From Larimichthys crocea (Eukaryota; Chordata; Actinopteri; Sciaenidae), in assembly GCF_000972845.2 (NCBI RefSeq), contig NC_040012.1, forward strand, positions 12,398,930 to 12,462,929: 64,000 bases of DNA, read 5' to 3'. Position numbers and translations under genes: made by a program. Numbering within the stretch: the first letter of the stretch is position 1; each line of letters opens with the position of its first letter. Shown here piece after piece: positions 15,401 to 29,524 of the stretch. Below the pieces are notes generated by a model. The model had not been told where the DNA came from and made no database searches. It saw only the letters and a program-made list of their open reading frames with translations.

Positions 15401-18400
15401 TGACCATGAGACGCCCGTCCATCCCCTGAGAGAGGGCGCACTGGATAATTAATAGTTTGATGGATGCCCTCAAATTATTATAGCCCATCTCTCTTAAGCA
15501 TGTCACCAGGAAGGACGCAATCAGACAGAATCTCTCTCTCACTCTGTCACACTCACACACTCTCACACACACACAGTACAAAACCACCTCTCTCAGTCCA
15601 GTGAAACACATCCTGAATCCAAATGAGGTCACAGCCTGCAATATCTTCCCCATCAAACCATTATTACCCTTTGCCCCTGGGGAGAAGGGAACTAAACAGC
15701 CCTCTGCTATTAAAGGCATTGTACAACTCCAGTTATCAGGTCAAAGCATTACCATCCACCACCTGCGGGGGCAGTGTGAGGATGCATTATGGCAAGGGGA
15801 TGACCTGAGGTAGGATTTGTAGTCCTATCTCTCTCTTTCTTTTTTTAAAAATTCAACTTAACCCACTTGTGCACTTGGTTTTTCTTCTACATTTTTAATC
15901 TCTAACTTCTTCATGCACAGCAGAAGACACCCAGTCCACTCAGTATCTTCACAGATCAGGTCAGATAACGCCAGCCTGATGCAAAGATGCGTGCATGGGC
16001 AGAAGCAGAAACGGATGCAAACGATGTGTAAATATGTAATCATAACTCCCGCACCCGACAGCCCGGAATGAGGAACTACAATGAGAGAGAGGGCCCCATA
16101 AGAGGTTAATAAATCACGTTGTGTGGCTATGAATTTTTAAATGAATGACTGATGTGCCTTTAAGTGAAAGAAATAACAGCATTTCCCATCAGCTGCACCG
16201 TCCTTCACACCACCCGCTGCACTATGAACATGCTTCATCATGTAATTCAATCAATATCCACTAAAAATAGATGCAGATGTAACAGACGGCGAGGTGAATT
16301 GCGTTGTGGATGCTTTGAATCGCAGGTGTTGGCAGCAGTGTATGAAAAAAAAAGAAGAAGATTTTCCCCTAGTGATTCCCTCTGTCAGTGGAAGGGTATG
16401 ATGCTGACGTACGTAGATGTGTGCTCCCTCTCTCCTCGCCCCCTCTTCACAGCTCCACTCCTGCTGCTGTTATGTAATGACTGTGTGTTACGAAACCTTA
16501 CATTAGAAAACACAAGCCCACTGATCAGCTAGCAGAGAGCACACACACACACACACGAGATCTGGTGATTGTTTGCACCTCCTTGTTTGCGTGTGAGTGA
16601 ATGCAAATTTTGTCACTATAGTGGACATAAGTGCCTGTGTGTTTGTTCATGCATACAATGTGTGTGTGTGTGTGTGCACATACTACAAATTAAAGGAATG
16701 TTTAAACACAAGTATGGTTGTGGAAGTGAGCACAGCTCCCCAATGAATTATTTAGTACGTTTGCAGGGTGTGTGAGTGAGTGAGTGTATATATGATACAT
16801 AAATAAAAGCACAGGGAAAAAAAAAATAATGAGGGTTTACAGATGCGTGTTACACTACAAACGTGAGTAATGAGAGCTACGCTGGTGTAGAAAGGAGGAC
16901 TGTGGCAAGAGAGAGGGGGATGGAGGAAAAGAAAGGTGTACCGGATTGAAAGGAAGGAGAAAACAAATGAGGCCAAACAGGGATCGATGGAGAAAGGAAA
17001 AAATACTGTATATACACACACAGACAGTAGATAAATACATGAATATCCAACAGAAAAGGAAGGCTACAGGCATATCCTGTCACCTCAGGCAGAAGGACTC
17101 ACGACAGGAAAGAGCTGTGAGGTGAGGTGAGCTAATCTCAGTCAGCCATAAATTTTGGTTTTAAAACTTGCAAAATGCTGTCACTCAGACGCTACTGTAC
17201 ATCTTCTCATGCGGCTGACAGAATGAACATGCGTATAAAACCATGTATGAATGGATACTATAGGATAATTATAGTTTCTTACAACTTTCATCAAATTTTG
17301 GAAGAATACATTATAAATGTTGGACAGTTTTGGTGTTAATGTTATTGCCCGCCTTTGTAAATAAATCTGTCTAACCTGTGTGTTTCTTTAAAGTAATAAT
17401 CCTTGATATTTTTTATCATATTAAATCCAGTTGTTGATTCTATTTATGGCCTGCATGTATCCTGTTTTAGCCATCAAATATATTTACACCCGTATGTTGC
17501 ATCGATATAACAGATTAAATTGTGGCGGAGTCCGCCATTCTTTCACTGGATTCGAATGGCATGCACGTGCGGGGGATTCACAGGAAATGACTCATACTGG
17601 ACAAAATCCAGTGGCACATCATTTGTGTACATGGAAATATCATGTAATACAAAAGAGCGGAATAATTGCTCAGAAGAATTTTGAATACAAAACATATTTG
17701 CTTTGGTAATATTATTAAATAACACATGGCGTGTCTTCTTCTGCTGTGTTTCTGCCCTGAGAAATGGATAAACATGTCATTTCACAAATCTGGGACTTGT
17801 ATTGGTAGTATTTCTCAGTATTACCGCCAATAACCACAAGTGTGGCCAAATCTACCCAAACTAAACTGAAAGGATTGTAACTTGCTCACCTTGTGTGCTG
17901 CTTGTGTTTTTTTTCCATGTCAGACTAGTTGTTGTTTTTTTGCAATGTTGTCTGATTGCCAAATCTCAGAAGAGAACGTGATTACAATATCGCAATCAAT
18001 GGCCAAATGATAAGATTATCCTGAATTATCCTTTAAAGATCAAAGTCTGACACGCAGTGCTGTAGTTGCAGATTCCTTCAAACAAAAGCAAGTATTCCTG
18101 TATCAGCAGAGATGCTACAAGAGAGGCTGTGTATTTACCGAGGACGAGGAAAACAAGTGAGTTTTCTGACAACACCTTAATCACACTGTGCCAGGCTAAT
18201 TTAAAACCATAATAACGCTCAGCATTTCTCTTTTTAAGGTTAACAACTCAGAGAAGACTCTGATGTCTCTCTCACTTCCAGCGAGCGCCTAATATCATGC
18301 CAGCAAAAGGTCAAATGTATTCTCCGTCAAACCCCTCCGAGTGTTTATGTAACGCTGTTTCATGTAGATTGAGTTGAAATGCACGATAAACGTGTGCACC

Positions 18401-20587
18401 AGTGCGGAAGAGGATGGCTGCTCCATGTTGGGAAATAATGAATTACCGGCAGGTCATGAATGCGTGAGAAACGAACGGGAGGCTGCGCTTTCACACACAA
18501 AATGAAGCAAGCCTGCACACGTGTGAACCGAGTTACTGTTGTGTGATAGTAAACTGGCAGAAAAGCCAGGGTTATGCAGTTATGTAATGTGTCTCTGTCT
18601 TCCTTGCTCTCTTTCACACACACACACACACACACAAACACACACAGGTTATGACCGGAAAGGTTTCACCTATGTGTGTGCATGCATATTTTAATGTTTC
18701 ATAGGGAAAGGAAGGTTTTTTCATTTTTCCAACTTTTCATCTACCATAATATGTTGCTAAAAGTACAGTATGAAACATCAGGTTTCAATATCTCCAGCTG
18801 TTATCCACACTCTCTCTCCTTCTCCCCTAACCCTCCTTCCTTCTGTTCGGATTTAAAGTTTGAGTGGTTTTATGTGTCGGTTCTGGCAGGGAATCACCAT
18901 TTCTAGCCCAGCTTATTCATGACCTGACCCCTCTTCTTTTTTTTTCCTCCCCCACACCCCTTACAGAGCCCCAGCCCTGATTTTGAAATAAGTCAGTACA
19001 GGGTCCATCCTGCTTAACCGTCTTTTGGTAGGACACAGAGGCTCAGGATTGCTGCTCTGTAGCTGAAAATTCTCCCGGCCCTCCGCAAAGAGGAAGAAAA
19101 GCGAAAAGAGAACTTCCAAAAAGAGACAGATAATGTACTACATTAATACTGGAGTACTGTTCAGCCCTCCTCTGTGTTCTCAGCTTCCTCCCCAGGCTCC
19201 AGACTGGCACACCCCACCCGCCGGCCCCACCCACAGCCCTCCGCATGCCAGCGGTGCCTGCAGTGTGTCCTCGGCACAGCCTGTGCCATCACGTTCAAGG
19301 ATACGCTGTTGACAGCTACGGGTCACTGCAGCCCAGGCACAGGGTGGCACACACTCATGAATGATGCAGCGCTCGCAGTCGGTCCTACAGCTTTGTCACT
19401 AACACATGAGGACACATAATCAGACTTGATCACAGGCAATGCGTGCACAAAGACACAGAGGCAGGCCTCGCTGTGTCGTGAAGATGCAATTAAAGCAAAT
19501 CCCAGATGCCGACAAACAAATGTATGATAACGTTGTGATAGATTTTCTGCCCCGAAGGAGCTTATAAACAAGGTATGAACACCCCCCAATATAAGCTCTA
19601 TTATACGGAGCATGACTCTTGTTTTCATGCAATTGCAAATACAGTTTAACGATTAAGATTTAAAAAGAACAATTGCATTGTACTACTTCTATAAAGTCGT
19701 GTCACTTAAGGCCGAGAAATCCTCGATTTCACTTCCACTTTCACTCTTACGGATCAAGTTTTTTAATTGCCCCAATTTATCCCACTGGGTATTTACCCAT
19801 ATCTAACTACAGTGGAAAAGTCCCAAACATTTGTGGTAACAGTGATTGTCATAATTTAGCATTTTCTGTCATTTTATAAATCAAATGGTCGATTAATCTT
19901 TAAAAAATAAATAAAATAAAATAAATCTCCATGCCCTTCTCTGGTTTTAACATGTTTGCCATATTCTGCCGTAGCAAGAACAGTCGAGTAGATAAAGCCA
20001 TCAGACTGGTGAGATCAGAAAATGTTTATAATGCTGCACATGTTTTTTGTTTTTTTAAAGATTTACACACACTGCGTGAGAAGTTTCTCAAACACACACA
20101 TTATCTACCGGTTGCTCATCAGCAGCGTCACTGTGTCACTTCAGCCTCCGCATTCTGTCACTCAGCAGTTGCTAATGGCCTGTATACAGCAGCAGCCTGT
20201 CTCTGCAGCACTCTATACAGCCTTGATACAAGTGCAGCTCCTTATACTGTACGGGGGGGCTTTAAAAAAAGAGCGAGAAAAGGGAGAGGAGTGAGGTATT
20301 GTCGTCTTAAGCGCCAGTACAATAACCCCCTCCGAGACGTGGAGGTTTAGGCTTACCCACCTAGCATTCAACCCCCCTGGGAAGTACATCAGGGGAGGGT
20401 GAAACGTGAGAGCCAGGGATGAAGGGAGAGTAGCGATAAAGGAGCAGGCTGACAACACCTCCCTCTGATACCGAGGCTAAAGAGGCGAGATGAGAACTCT
20501 AATTGGTGAGCCAGTGAAGGTCTGATGTCGTGCAAAAAGGTTAGATTTGAATGTGGCGGAGTGCACATGCATAAACACGTAACTTTA

Positions 20588-20621
<34 letters not shown>

Positions 20622-23600
20622 AGACAGTGTTTACTTGTATGTCAGTGATTAATTAGCTTGCAGGGACTTCCCGCCTGTTTGTCGCCCTGGGTTTCCCTGT
20701 TCATTTGTAGCGCTGCATTAATAATGGCTGTCGCTGACAGAAACAAAGAGACGATATTTTACATTCAGAACTTGCCACTTTCAATCCCTCACTCTTTCTC
20801 TCTTTGTCATTCTCATGGGCCTTTTCAACAAGATCATCGTGTACTATATTGCCTTTAACCAAAAAGTGCTTCCCAGAGTGTCTCGCTCTCTATAGCAACC
20901 TCATAAATTCTCTTTTAGGACAACAGATAGACCCACTAAAGCAGCAATATCCAAAAATCACCCCGGAAAGAAGAAGCAAATGTTAGTGACAATGAACTTC
21001 AGCATCCCAAGTTGAACATAACATGTCATAAGTACAGTGGAGAAAGTCCCAAAATTCAAGTTACTTTATTAAACTATGGTTTTAAAGTTTTATTTGACTG
21101 GAAAGTTATTCACAGATTTTCCCTCCTGTATTTAAGCAAGGCTCTCCATCAATACTAATGCTGCTTCATTTCAGTGTGTCACTAATTTAATTAAGGAGTT
21201 TCATCTTATTTTTGACACTGAAAAAAAAAAAAAAATTAAGGCATTAATGGAGACTTTGCTCCACTCTCCCAGCCTGAAGGCCATCGTCGGCGTTTTCTAT
21301 CAGAAGGAGAACATTTAAAAAGGTCAAGAAGACTGTGAAAAGATAATCACTGGGTGGACTGGATGAGACATGATATTGTGACATTTCCGGATATTTAGCG
21401 GCAGCATAAATAACCCACTTCCTAATTTATGAACTGTGTTAAGTGTGCATCATACAGATCTAAAAACCACTGACACTGTAAACAAAATGTTCTTAATTTT
21501 GTTAGGATGAAGGTCGCGGGTGCCAAAAGTAAAAACAATGTGACATTATGTGTCTATGACAAAGAATTATTAGACTTTCTTGCGCTGGGATATTCTCCAA
21601 GTATGTGTGAAACGAAGTAGTTACCTGCATCAGCACTGTGACACGTAACCTACCATGCAAGTATACATGCACGTGTCATAAATGATAAAATAATGTGCAT
21701 TGTGAAAAGAAAACATGGCAACTTTTGTTTTTTTTTCCCCCCCAGTGAACAGATGTGAGTTTATGTACTGTGTATGCACTGAACATGTGCTACCCATCAA
21801 CGGATAGACAGATTCCTCAGCAGAGAAAAGCAGATTTAAGTAGGTGGCAGCAGCATTTACATGCAGCACTAAAATAGCAGTGGAGTGAGCAAGAGACAGG
21901 GTGAATACCAGAGCAGTGTACTGTACTGTAATACCATGAGGTGTGTGTGTGTGTGTGCGTGTGTGATTGGTTGGATGAATATTGTGGTGCACGGGCTGAA
22001 AACTGCAGCCTGCTTGAGGCTCCTGTCTGAACTTGTTTTGCTCACAAACAAAGATACGAAAGCGTAAGTATTTGTGCCATTTGATATCACAAACACACCA
22101 CTTTTCAACTGTGAACTGTGGAGGGGGGAAAAAAAAAAAAAAACACACCGGGAGTTTAATCAGTTAGCTCAATTGGAAGTGACTTAATCGCTGTAAATAA
22201 CACAAACAGCTCTTTAACAATTCATGCTGTTGGTTGCAGTTTGCCAACAAATTTGGCCCAGCTGATTCCAGTCTCATCCATCATAATGCATTATGCATGA
22301 TGCCAGGAAACCGTCTTTATGTGAGCAGTGTGTGTGTGTGCTGACGATGATATAATTTGTAGCACTGATTGGAATTATTAGGCGCTAATCCCCAATGAAA
22401 GGCGGTCGCACCACTTTCAGTCTCCCAAGTTTTCCCCTCCGGGTAGGCCACTGACACACAGATAAGCACATCATTGTTTTTGTTTGTACTTAACCTCTAA
22501 TGCCATTCATTATCAGAGGCTATGAAGGACTCTCGTAGCTTAGCCAAATTGAGCCGGTGGGATGTTGCAGGCATCCAAGATGGTCCGGGAGACTTTATAT
22601 TAAAAGTTGCCATGTTAGGGCATGCCTTTGTTACTGAAAAGGAAAGAGTAATAAGGAGATTCACAAGCAATAATAAAAAGGTAAACAGTGGCCGTTATTA
22701 TTTCCAGCCCAGCTATTCTCCTATGCCAAAAAGTATTAAGAATGCATCTGATGGGAAGCAGTTGCCTCGGGGTAATTGAGAAAGAAGATGTTTAAGAAGA
22801 CAGCGGCTACAGAGTCACTACTTTAATCCCAAAGAAGGGACAGGCCACAAAGTAATCAGACCCAAGATCTGTGGTTAAAGCTACAATCAGTCCAGTTCAG
22901 GAGCAAAGAGAAAGGAGGGAGAGACAAGAGAGGAAGGCTTCACACAAGAGGAGTGAAGGGGAGAGAGAGAGAGAGAGACTGAGAATTAAAGGGCTTCTCT
23001 CTCCTGATGATGCACAGGGACAAGAACAAGTGAATGAATGAGATTGTGATGTTGTTGCACATTCCCCGCGAACCCACGTGCTTACTTTTCTCTTTCTCCT
23101 CCTCCCCCCTCCTTTCCCTTTTTTTTTTTTTTTTGTTTTGTTTTGTTTAAAATTTAACAAGGTCTGGAACAGTGGAGGGCTGAAGTGGGCATCCGGGGTG
23201 TTTTGGCTCAGCTTCATGTCACATGCAGGGGCCATGTGAACACAGTGGCACTGAGAGAGAGAGAGAGAGAAGAAGGGAGAAGGGGGGTGCTGTGGGGCAG
23301 GAGGGCAATGAGAGAGAGCGAGAGAGCGCAAGAGAGAGAGAGAGGGATAGTGAGAAAAAAAAAGAACTAAAGAGGGGAAGTCTTTAACCGGAGGGACTGA
23401 GAAGCAGCTAAACGAGAACTGGGTTGTAGTCGAAACTACTGTATTAATGAGAAAGATGAAACACAAACTACGGCCCGAATCAGACTAGCCGGCATGTGCA
23501 CGAAAACACAGGGTGAAGGACACGCACAGAGAAAGTCAAGGCTAACTTCCTGATGCAGCAGGTGTCAACTCCACTTTCTTTTTTTTTCCCTCCCCAGGGC

Positions 23601-26600
23601 CTGGCTGGTTATCAAACTGTGCAGCTAACAGCACGAGACAAGCACAAATTGCTCTGTTAATGATTGAGACTGGCACATGTAGTGATGTTCTCTCTCCTGG
23701 ACTGAAAAACTGGACTTTTAGTTTAACCGATCTCAGCCACATGAATTGATTAGATAACACCTGTGTAACTGAATGCAATAGCAATATAATAATCCGGCAA
23801 TGAATCCTATAACATTCCTATACACAGTGGTGGAATGTACATTTACTGTATTGCACTTATGTACAATTTTAAAGTACTACAGTGGTCCCTCGTTTATCGC
23901 GGGGGATACGTTCTAAAAATAACCCGCAATAAACGAAATCCGCGAAGTAAGTTTTACAATTATTATACATGTTTTAAGGCCGTAAAACCCCTAACCACAC
24001 ACTTTTATACACCTTTTTACACGCATTTTGTACAGTACTCCCTTAGTTAATCAGGATGCAGAACACATGTGCGGTTCTCCCTTAGCCAATTTAGGACGCA
24101 GAACACAATGCGCGTTCATACTGTACAGTACGCTGTAAAAAAAAGCATGCAAAATTACACTAAAAAAACAGTGAGTCCGTGAAAAGTGAACCGCGATATA
24201 GCGAGGGACGACTGTACTGTACTTTTAACACCACTATACTTACAGCTAGGGAAGGTATTGAGAAGATGAACACATAAAACCAACAGTATATGAAGAAATT
24301 AAAAGCAGCTCCAGTTTGACCGCTGCCATTAAATGCTCCTGCTTCACATTAAAAACATGTATAGTACTATAGTAGTTATAATTTGTAATAAAATAACTTT
24401 TTAAAAAGGGATTGTTGTTTACTGTTGTCGTTTTTTTTTTTTTTTTTACATTTGATACTTTAAACCTCCAACTAATGACTGTTAGGTCACTTAACGGCAA
24501 ACAAGCTATGAACACATTAAGTCTTTTTGGTCGACATGGCTAAGGCATGAGCAAACAGTTTTCTATTTACACATCCAGCAGATACCGAGCATCATTAGCA
24601 TTCATTCGGAGTTGTGTTTCGGGCAACCTGATGAATGTTAAACCCAATAATCACTCTCATTGTAGCTCTGTTTTGCTCTCCACCAACTCCTGAGGGAAAT
24701 ATTTGACTCTTTAGTTGCTAAATGCTCAATTATGTTCACCAGCTAGGTGCTAATTTGGTCGGTGCTGCTGTAGGGTGCGGAGAAGTGAACAGTGAAGTTG
24801 CAGAAAACTGAAAACAATGAGTTGATATTTCTACCTTTATGTAAGTAAGTGATCTGAATACTTCTTCCAACTCTGCCAATACAGCATCACCACAGGTCTA
24901 CTAAATACCAAAATATACACATGCATGCGGTCTAATGCAGTACCATTAGACCGTGCATGTGTATCTTTGGTACCACTGCAGCATCTACAAGTGATACCTG
25001 TACAGTAACCTGTGCAGAGTTTCTCCTGTACATCTATGAGGCTGTGGCTTTTGACCTTCCGTCCGCTTTTATAGCCTCTCCCTTTAAAAAGACACACTAG
25101 CCAATGAGGAAGTATCATTCTTGTGCTTCAGCATTTTCTTTTTGAGAGAGACGAACTTTAAACTAGGTCATTTCATATCAACAACTCTGACCCTTTTTTT
25201 CCCTGTTAGAGCCAGAGTCCACAGAAACAAGCTCAGCTCCACCCAAATACATCTAGCTGCGACACAAACAAAGATTTGGGGACAGCTCTGAATTCACGCA
25301 ATACTATTTGCTTAGCACTCAATCTACTTCGACGGTTTCTGCAGTGCAGGGAGGTGCCTCTATAAAAAACTAAATCTCCAGTGACACAGCTGCCGCATAA
25401 CCTGACTGATTCTATCATTCTGGGATTACTAAACGCAAAGAAAACTGAGTTTTTAAAACAAAATGCAACATAACTTCCCTAGAGACTCAGGCTTTGTAAA
25501 ACAAAATCAGTATGAGCACCACTGGACCGGTGGTATTTAAAAACCTCCCGTCCAGGAACTGACACAGTTCTGTCCTGTATACTAGCAGGCAAGCAGGCCA
25601 TGTGTTCCCTAATCGGAATTTTTGGGCCTCTTTAATGCTGAGGGTTGCAGATGTTGCCTGGTATTAGGCCGCGCTGCTGCTGATCAAAGCTGTGGCGAGC
25701 GAGCCCCTGCCGGACTGCCTCTAATCCCCCCTTCATGCATGCAGTCAGGGCAGGGACTGGTGCTTTGCTCAAGGACAGTCAGCCTTACACCATGACTTTC
25801 CACTGATTGTTTGTGAAGAACTACTCCAACAATCCTCCGAGGTTTCTGGGGATCATTCGGCATTGGACATTTTGACAGACAGCCGAGGGGCCGAGCTGCT
25901 CCCATAAGGCAGGGAAAGCCTCTGCCCTTCCCTGCCCCCTTCCCCAATTCCCTTTCTCAGATATGCCTGCAGGCAGACAGTAGTGACATATCAGCATGAC
26001 ATTGTTCAGCCTACAGTAGATTTAGCCGCTTAAACACAAAGCAATGAGAATTGCAATAGTATGCAACTCTGTTTCAAAGCATGCACAATCGCGCACAGAA
26101 AAGACGGCGAGACAGTGCTTTTAAGTGCAGCAGACCTGTAAAAATGATTACCTGAGCCTTATTATTAATATTTTTTAAAGACAATTACGAGGGTGACCAG
26201 TAATTCTTGGAGTGAAAAGCAATAAGCTAGGGAGAGATAAAGAGATATGGGAAGATAAATGGAAACTGTCAGATGGTGTGAGGGAGGAGGAGATGCGAGG
26301 AAAGATAGCGAGAGGAGAGGGAGGGGGGATCGATCATGAGAGAAATTGAGAGAGGGAGGAAGATTCGGCGCGAGAGAAGAAGAGGGTGGGAGGATGTCAG
26401 CCAAGAAGGCAATCTATATTAGACAGAAAACAGTTCCCTTGGCTTTAACTGCTACAAGCTGACACCACCATCCTAACCATGTCCGCCTCAGAAGACACGT
26501 GTGAATCCTCAGAGATACGCGCATACAGCTCCACAGTAAAGCTTTACGGCCAACACGTCATTCAAGACTACTTCTACATGTGTGGCTTGCACGTGAACAG

Positions 26601-26616
26601 ACATGAGACATAATTT

Positions 26617-26652
<36 letters not shown>

Positions 26653-29485
26653 TGGTGAGCGCAAAAACCTAAGTGCACACCCGACACAATGCGTATTGGA
26701 TTTGAGCTCTGGAACGTGTGAAATCTGATTACACAATTACATAATGACTTAGCAATAGGCCATTTAGAAAAGACCATTAGCTGTCAGGCCAGGACGTGGA
26801 TGTGAGAAAGGATGAGGCAACCTAGTGTGCCACAAAGTCCTCCCAGGGGAGTTAACATACATGCTGCAGGTTTTGGTAATCACAGCCATGTTGTATACAC
26901 TTAAGTAAAGCTGACGCTTAAATGGTGCGGTTCACAAATCCCTGATGACCGGTAAAGGCATCATTTGAATAGCGAAATTCATTCAAACTACACCACTATG
27001 AGGGATTCTCTCAGATTGTAATCAGGATAACCAGTGGCTGAACATAAAAAAATAAACAGAACAAAAAAAAAAAAAAACAAGGGCAAAAATCTGCGCAGAC
27101 TGTTCTCCTTCTGCCTTTGAAAATGTTTTCATAGAGATGCAAGTGTGAATGTGGGAGCAATCTGGCGTGCTGACTGTACAGAGAGAAGCGACGTGGCACA
27201 GACAAGACAAGAGTGAGTGGTTCTCTTCTTAATAGCTGCCACGGCCTGCTGGAGAAAGCTGGGAGCTTCATTAAGCCTTTAAACCCCACAGAGTCCTTTA
27301 AGTCATCACGTCACCAGCCCCGCTGCCTCTTTTGAGAAGGCTTGAGGTTAGAGTGGAAAGATTGTGCTTCGAGTAACTAAACTGTCACTGTCTTCTTAAA
27401 ATGTTAACATCTTGCGTCTACACGAACCATAGACATCCAATCAAGTAGGTGTCAAGCTGCTTCCATTACGCGAGCGTCAATCTCAGAACCCATTGGCCAT
27501 TGACTGATGACGATTCAGCTTCTGGGAGCAATGGCCAATCCAGAAAAAGGATATCCAGGCCAAGACTTCTTTTGCAGTCCGATTAGCAACTTGATATGCC
27601 AGAACTGAGCTGAGAAACATACATTGCTGCTAATCTCTATAAATAGACCTTAGCATATGAATGCAGATAACTTTTGAAAAAAAAAAAAAAAAAAAAGCGA
27701 ATAAATTAGCTCTAGCGTTGTCATGATGATCGCCAATGAGTTTCTATCCTGTTTGCCCTCCACACGGACTGTTGCAACCAAAGCCCACTCAAACATGACT
27801 GGTCAATAATACTCGAACTCCAAAGAGAAAGTAGATCACCTCCAGTGCCGATATCTTGGTCCCTCACCTACAGATTCTGCATTCATATGATGAAATCTGT
27901 AGAGATTAGCCACTTTCTTCTGATTCTAATTAATTCAAACTTTTTATTTGACCAAGACGGTAACAATTTAAAACCATAAATTAATTTAATGAATCAAATG
28001 TGTATGTATATTGCAGTTTTATATTTCTACAATGTCATTTGACAATAGTGGTATTGAGTTAGTTTTAATTGCACAGATAGTGCTGGGGTCATCTATCAAG
28101 CGAACAGCGTCTGCTGAATCTGACTTAAGTTGGTGAAAAACAGACAGCAGAAAAGAACATAATAGAAAATCCTAAAAGTGCACACTGTAAGGATTGTTTT
28201 TTCTTTTCAAGTCTCATATTAAACACAATGTGTTGGTTCTTAATAAGGTAATTTTGTCATTAAGATGCTGCAGGGTTAAAGGAGATGACAAAAACTCAGA
28301 GGCTATGCAGTGTTTGTCTTAGAGTTGCATAGAAAAAGCAATAAAAATGCTCTGCTCAATGATATTTTGAGAAACTAAGAAATAATTCACATTACTAATC
28401 AGCATTATAACTTTTTACCTTTTGTTCATAAATGTGCAAAGCTTTCAATATTTTTGTTTTGTTAAGGCAGAGCCATTATCTGCAACATTCAATCAGATAC
28501 CACCGCTTTCATTAGTTCCACATGATCAATTCTTCCTGCCAAGTTCACCTTGCTGGCACACACTGAAAACAACACTGGATTATAACCTGGAAATTGGGTG
28601 CAGCATGTTGTAACTTATCAAGCCTGACTTTGTTCTGCAGGAGCCTGAGCTATAAACCTGGAGGAATTAATACCTTAAGTTTCTAGGCCAGTATGCCAGT
28701 GGCCATTAATTTCACTCATAAACGCAAGCCAAACCTTAACACCACTTTAAATTTACAAGAAAGTGCTTTTAAAAGAGCAAACATCTCAACTTTAACAGGG
28801 TACGTAGAAAGCTCACTAAAAACACAGCGGCTATGCTGAAGTGCACGGAAGAGAGTGTTTGCAAGGCCCGAGTAGCCTAATGAATCTAAATTATTTAGTG
28901 TGCTGCTTTGGTTTGGTTAAGAACTCTGGGTCCTCCGCCTCTAGGGAAACCCTGTGCCAGTGTGTGTTCGGGTTCAGTATGCCATTTCCTTTTCTTGCAA
29001 GTCTACACACACACAGACACTACTACCTCTGCCTCTGGGTAAGGGACCAGAGCCATCCAAGCAGGGGGTAGCTTCATTACTTGCTGGGCTGAGGATCTCC
29101 TGTCCTCAGAGCAAAATCCCTGTTAACTGAGTGACACTGACCTGAACTCAATACTTTCACCTGAAAGGGCGGTTTAATCATGGCTATGCCCCAAGTGTGC
29201 ATTGAGAAAAATCTGTTAACTCTTGAGGAGGTACACTTTTTTTTTATTTTATTTTTTTATTTAGAGCTATGGCATTTCGGGGCCTCTCAGCAACAGAACG
29301 TAAATGTATCGATTATATGAGTCGGTATATGTTTTCTTTTTTAAAAACTTTTTTCCCCCTTGTACTCATAACTCTAATAAAGCTGGCTCGGCATTACAAG
29401 AGGTTCCTGTGTGGGCAGCTATGAAAGGATCACTCGTCAGCTTGCCAAAGAGGACAGCGGCCCTTTGATCTAGGCAGCCTTCTGT

Positions 29486-29524
<39 letters not shown>

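Noticed and set aside
22897..23466. 189-codon minus-strand open frame
   Set aside because: It is mostly the translation of GA/CT low-complexity sequence (runs of Ser and Leu) with no domain.
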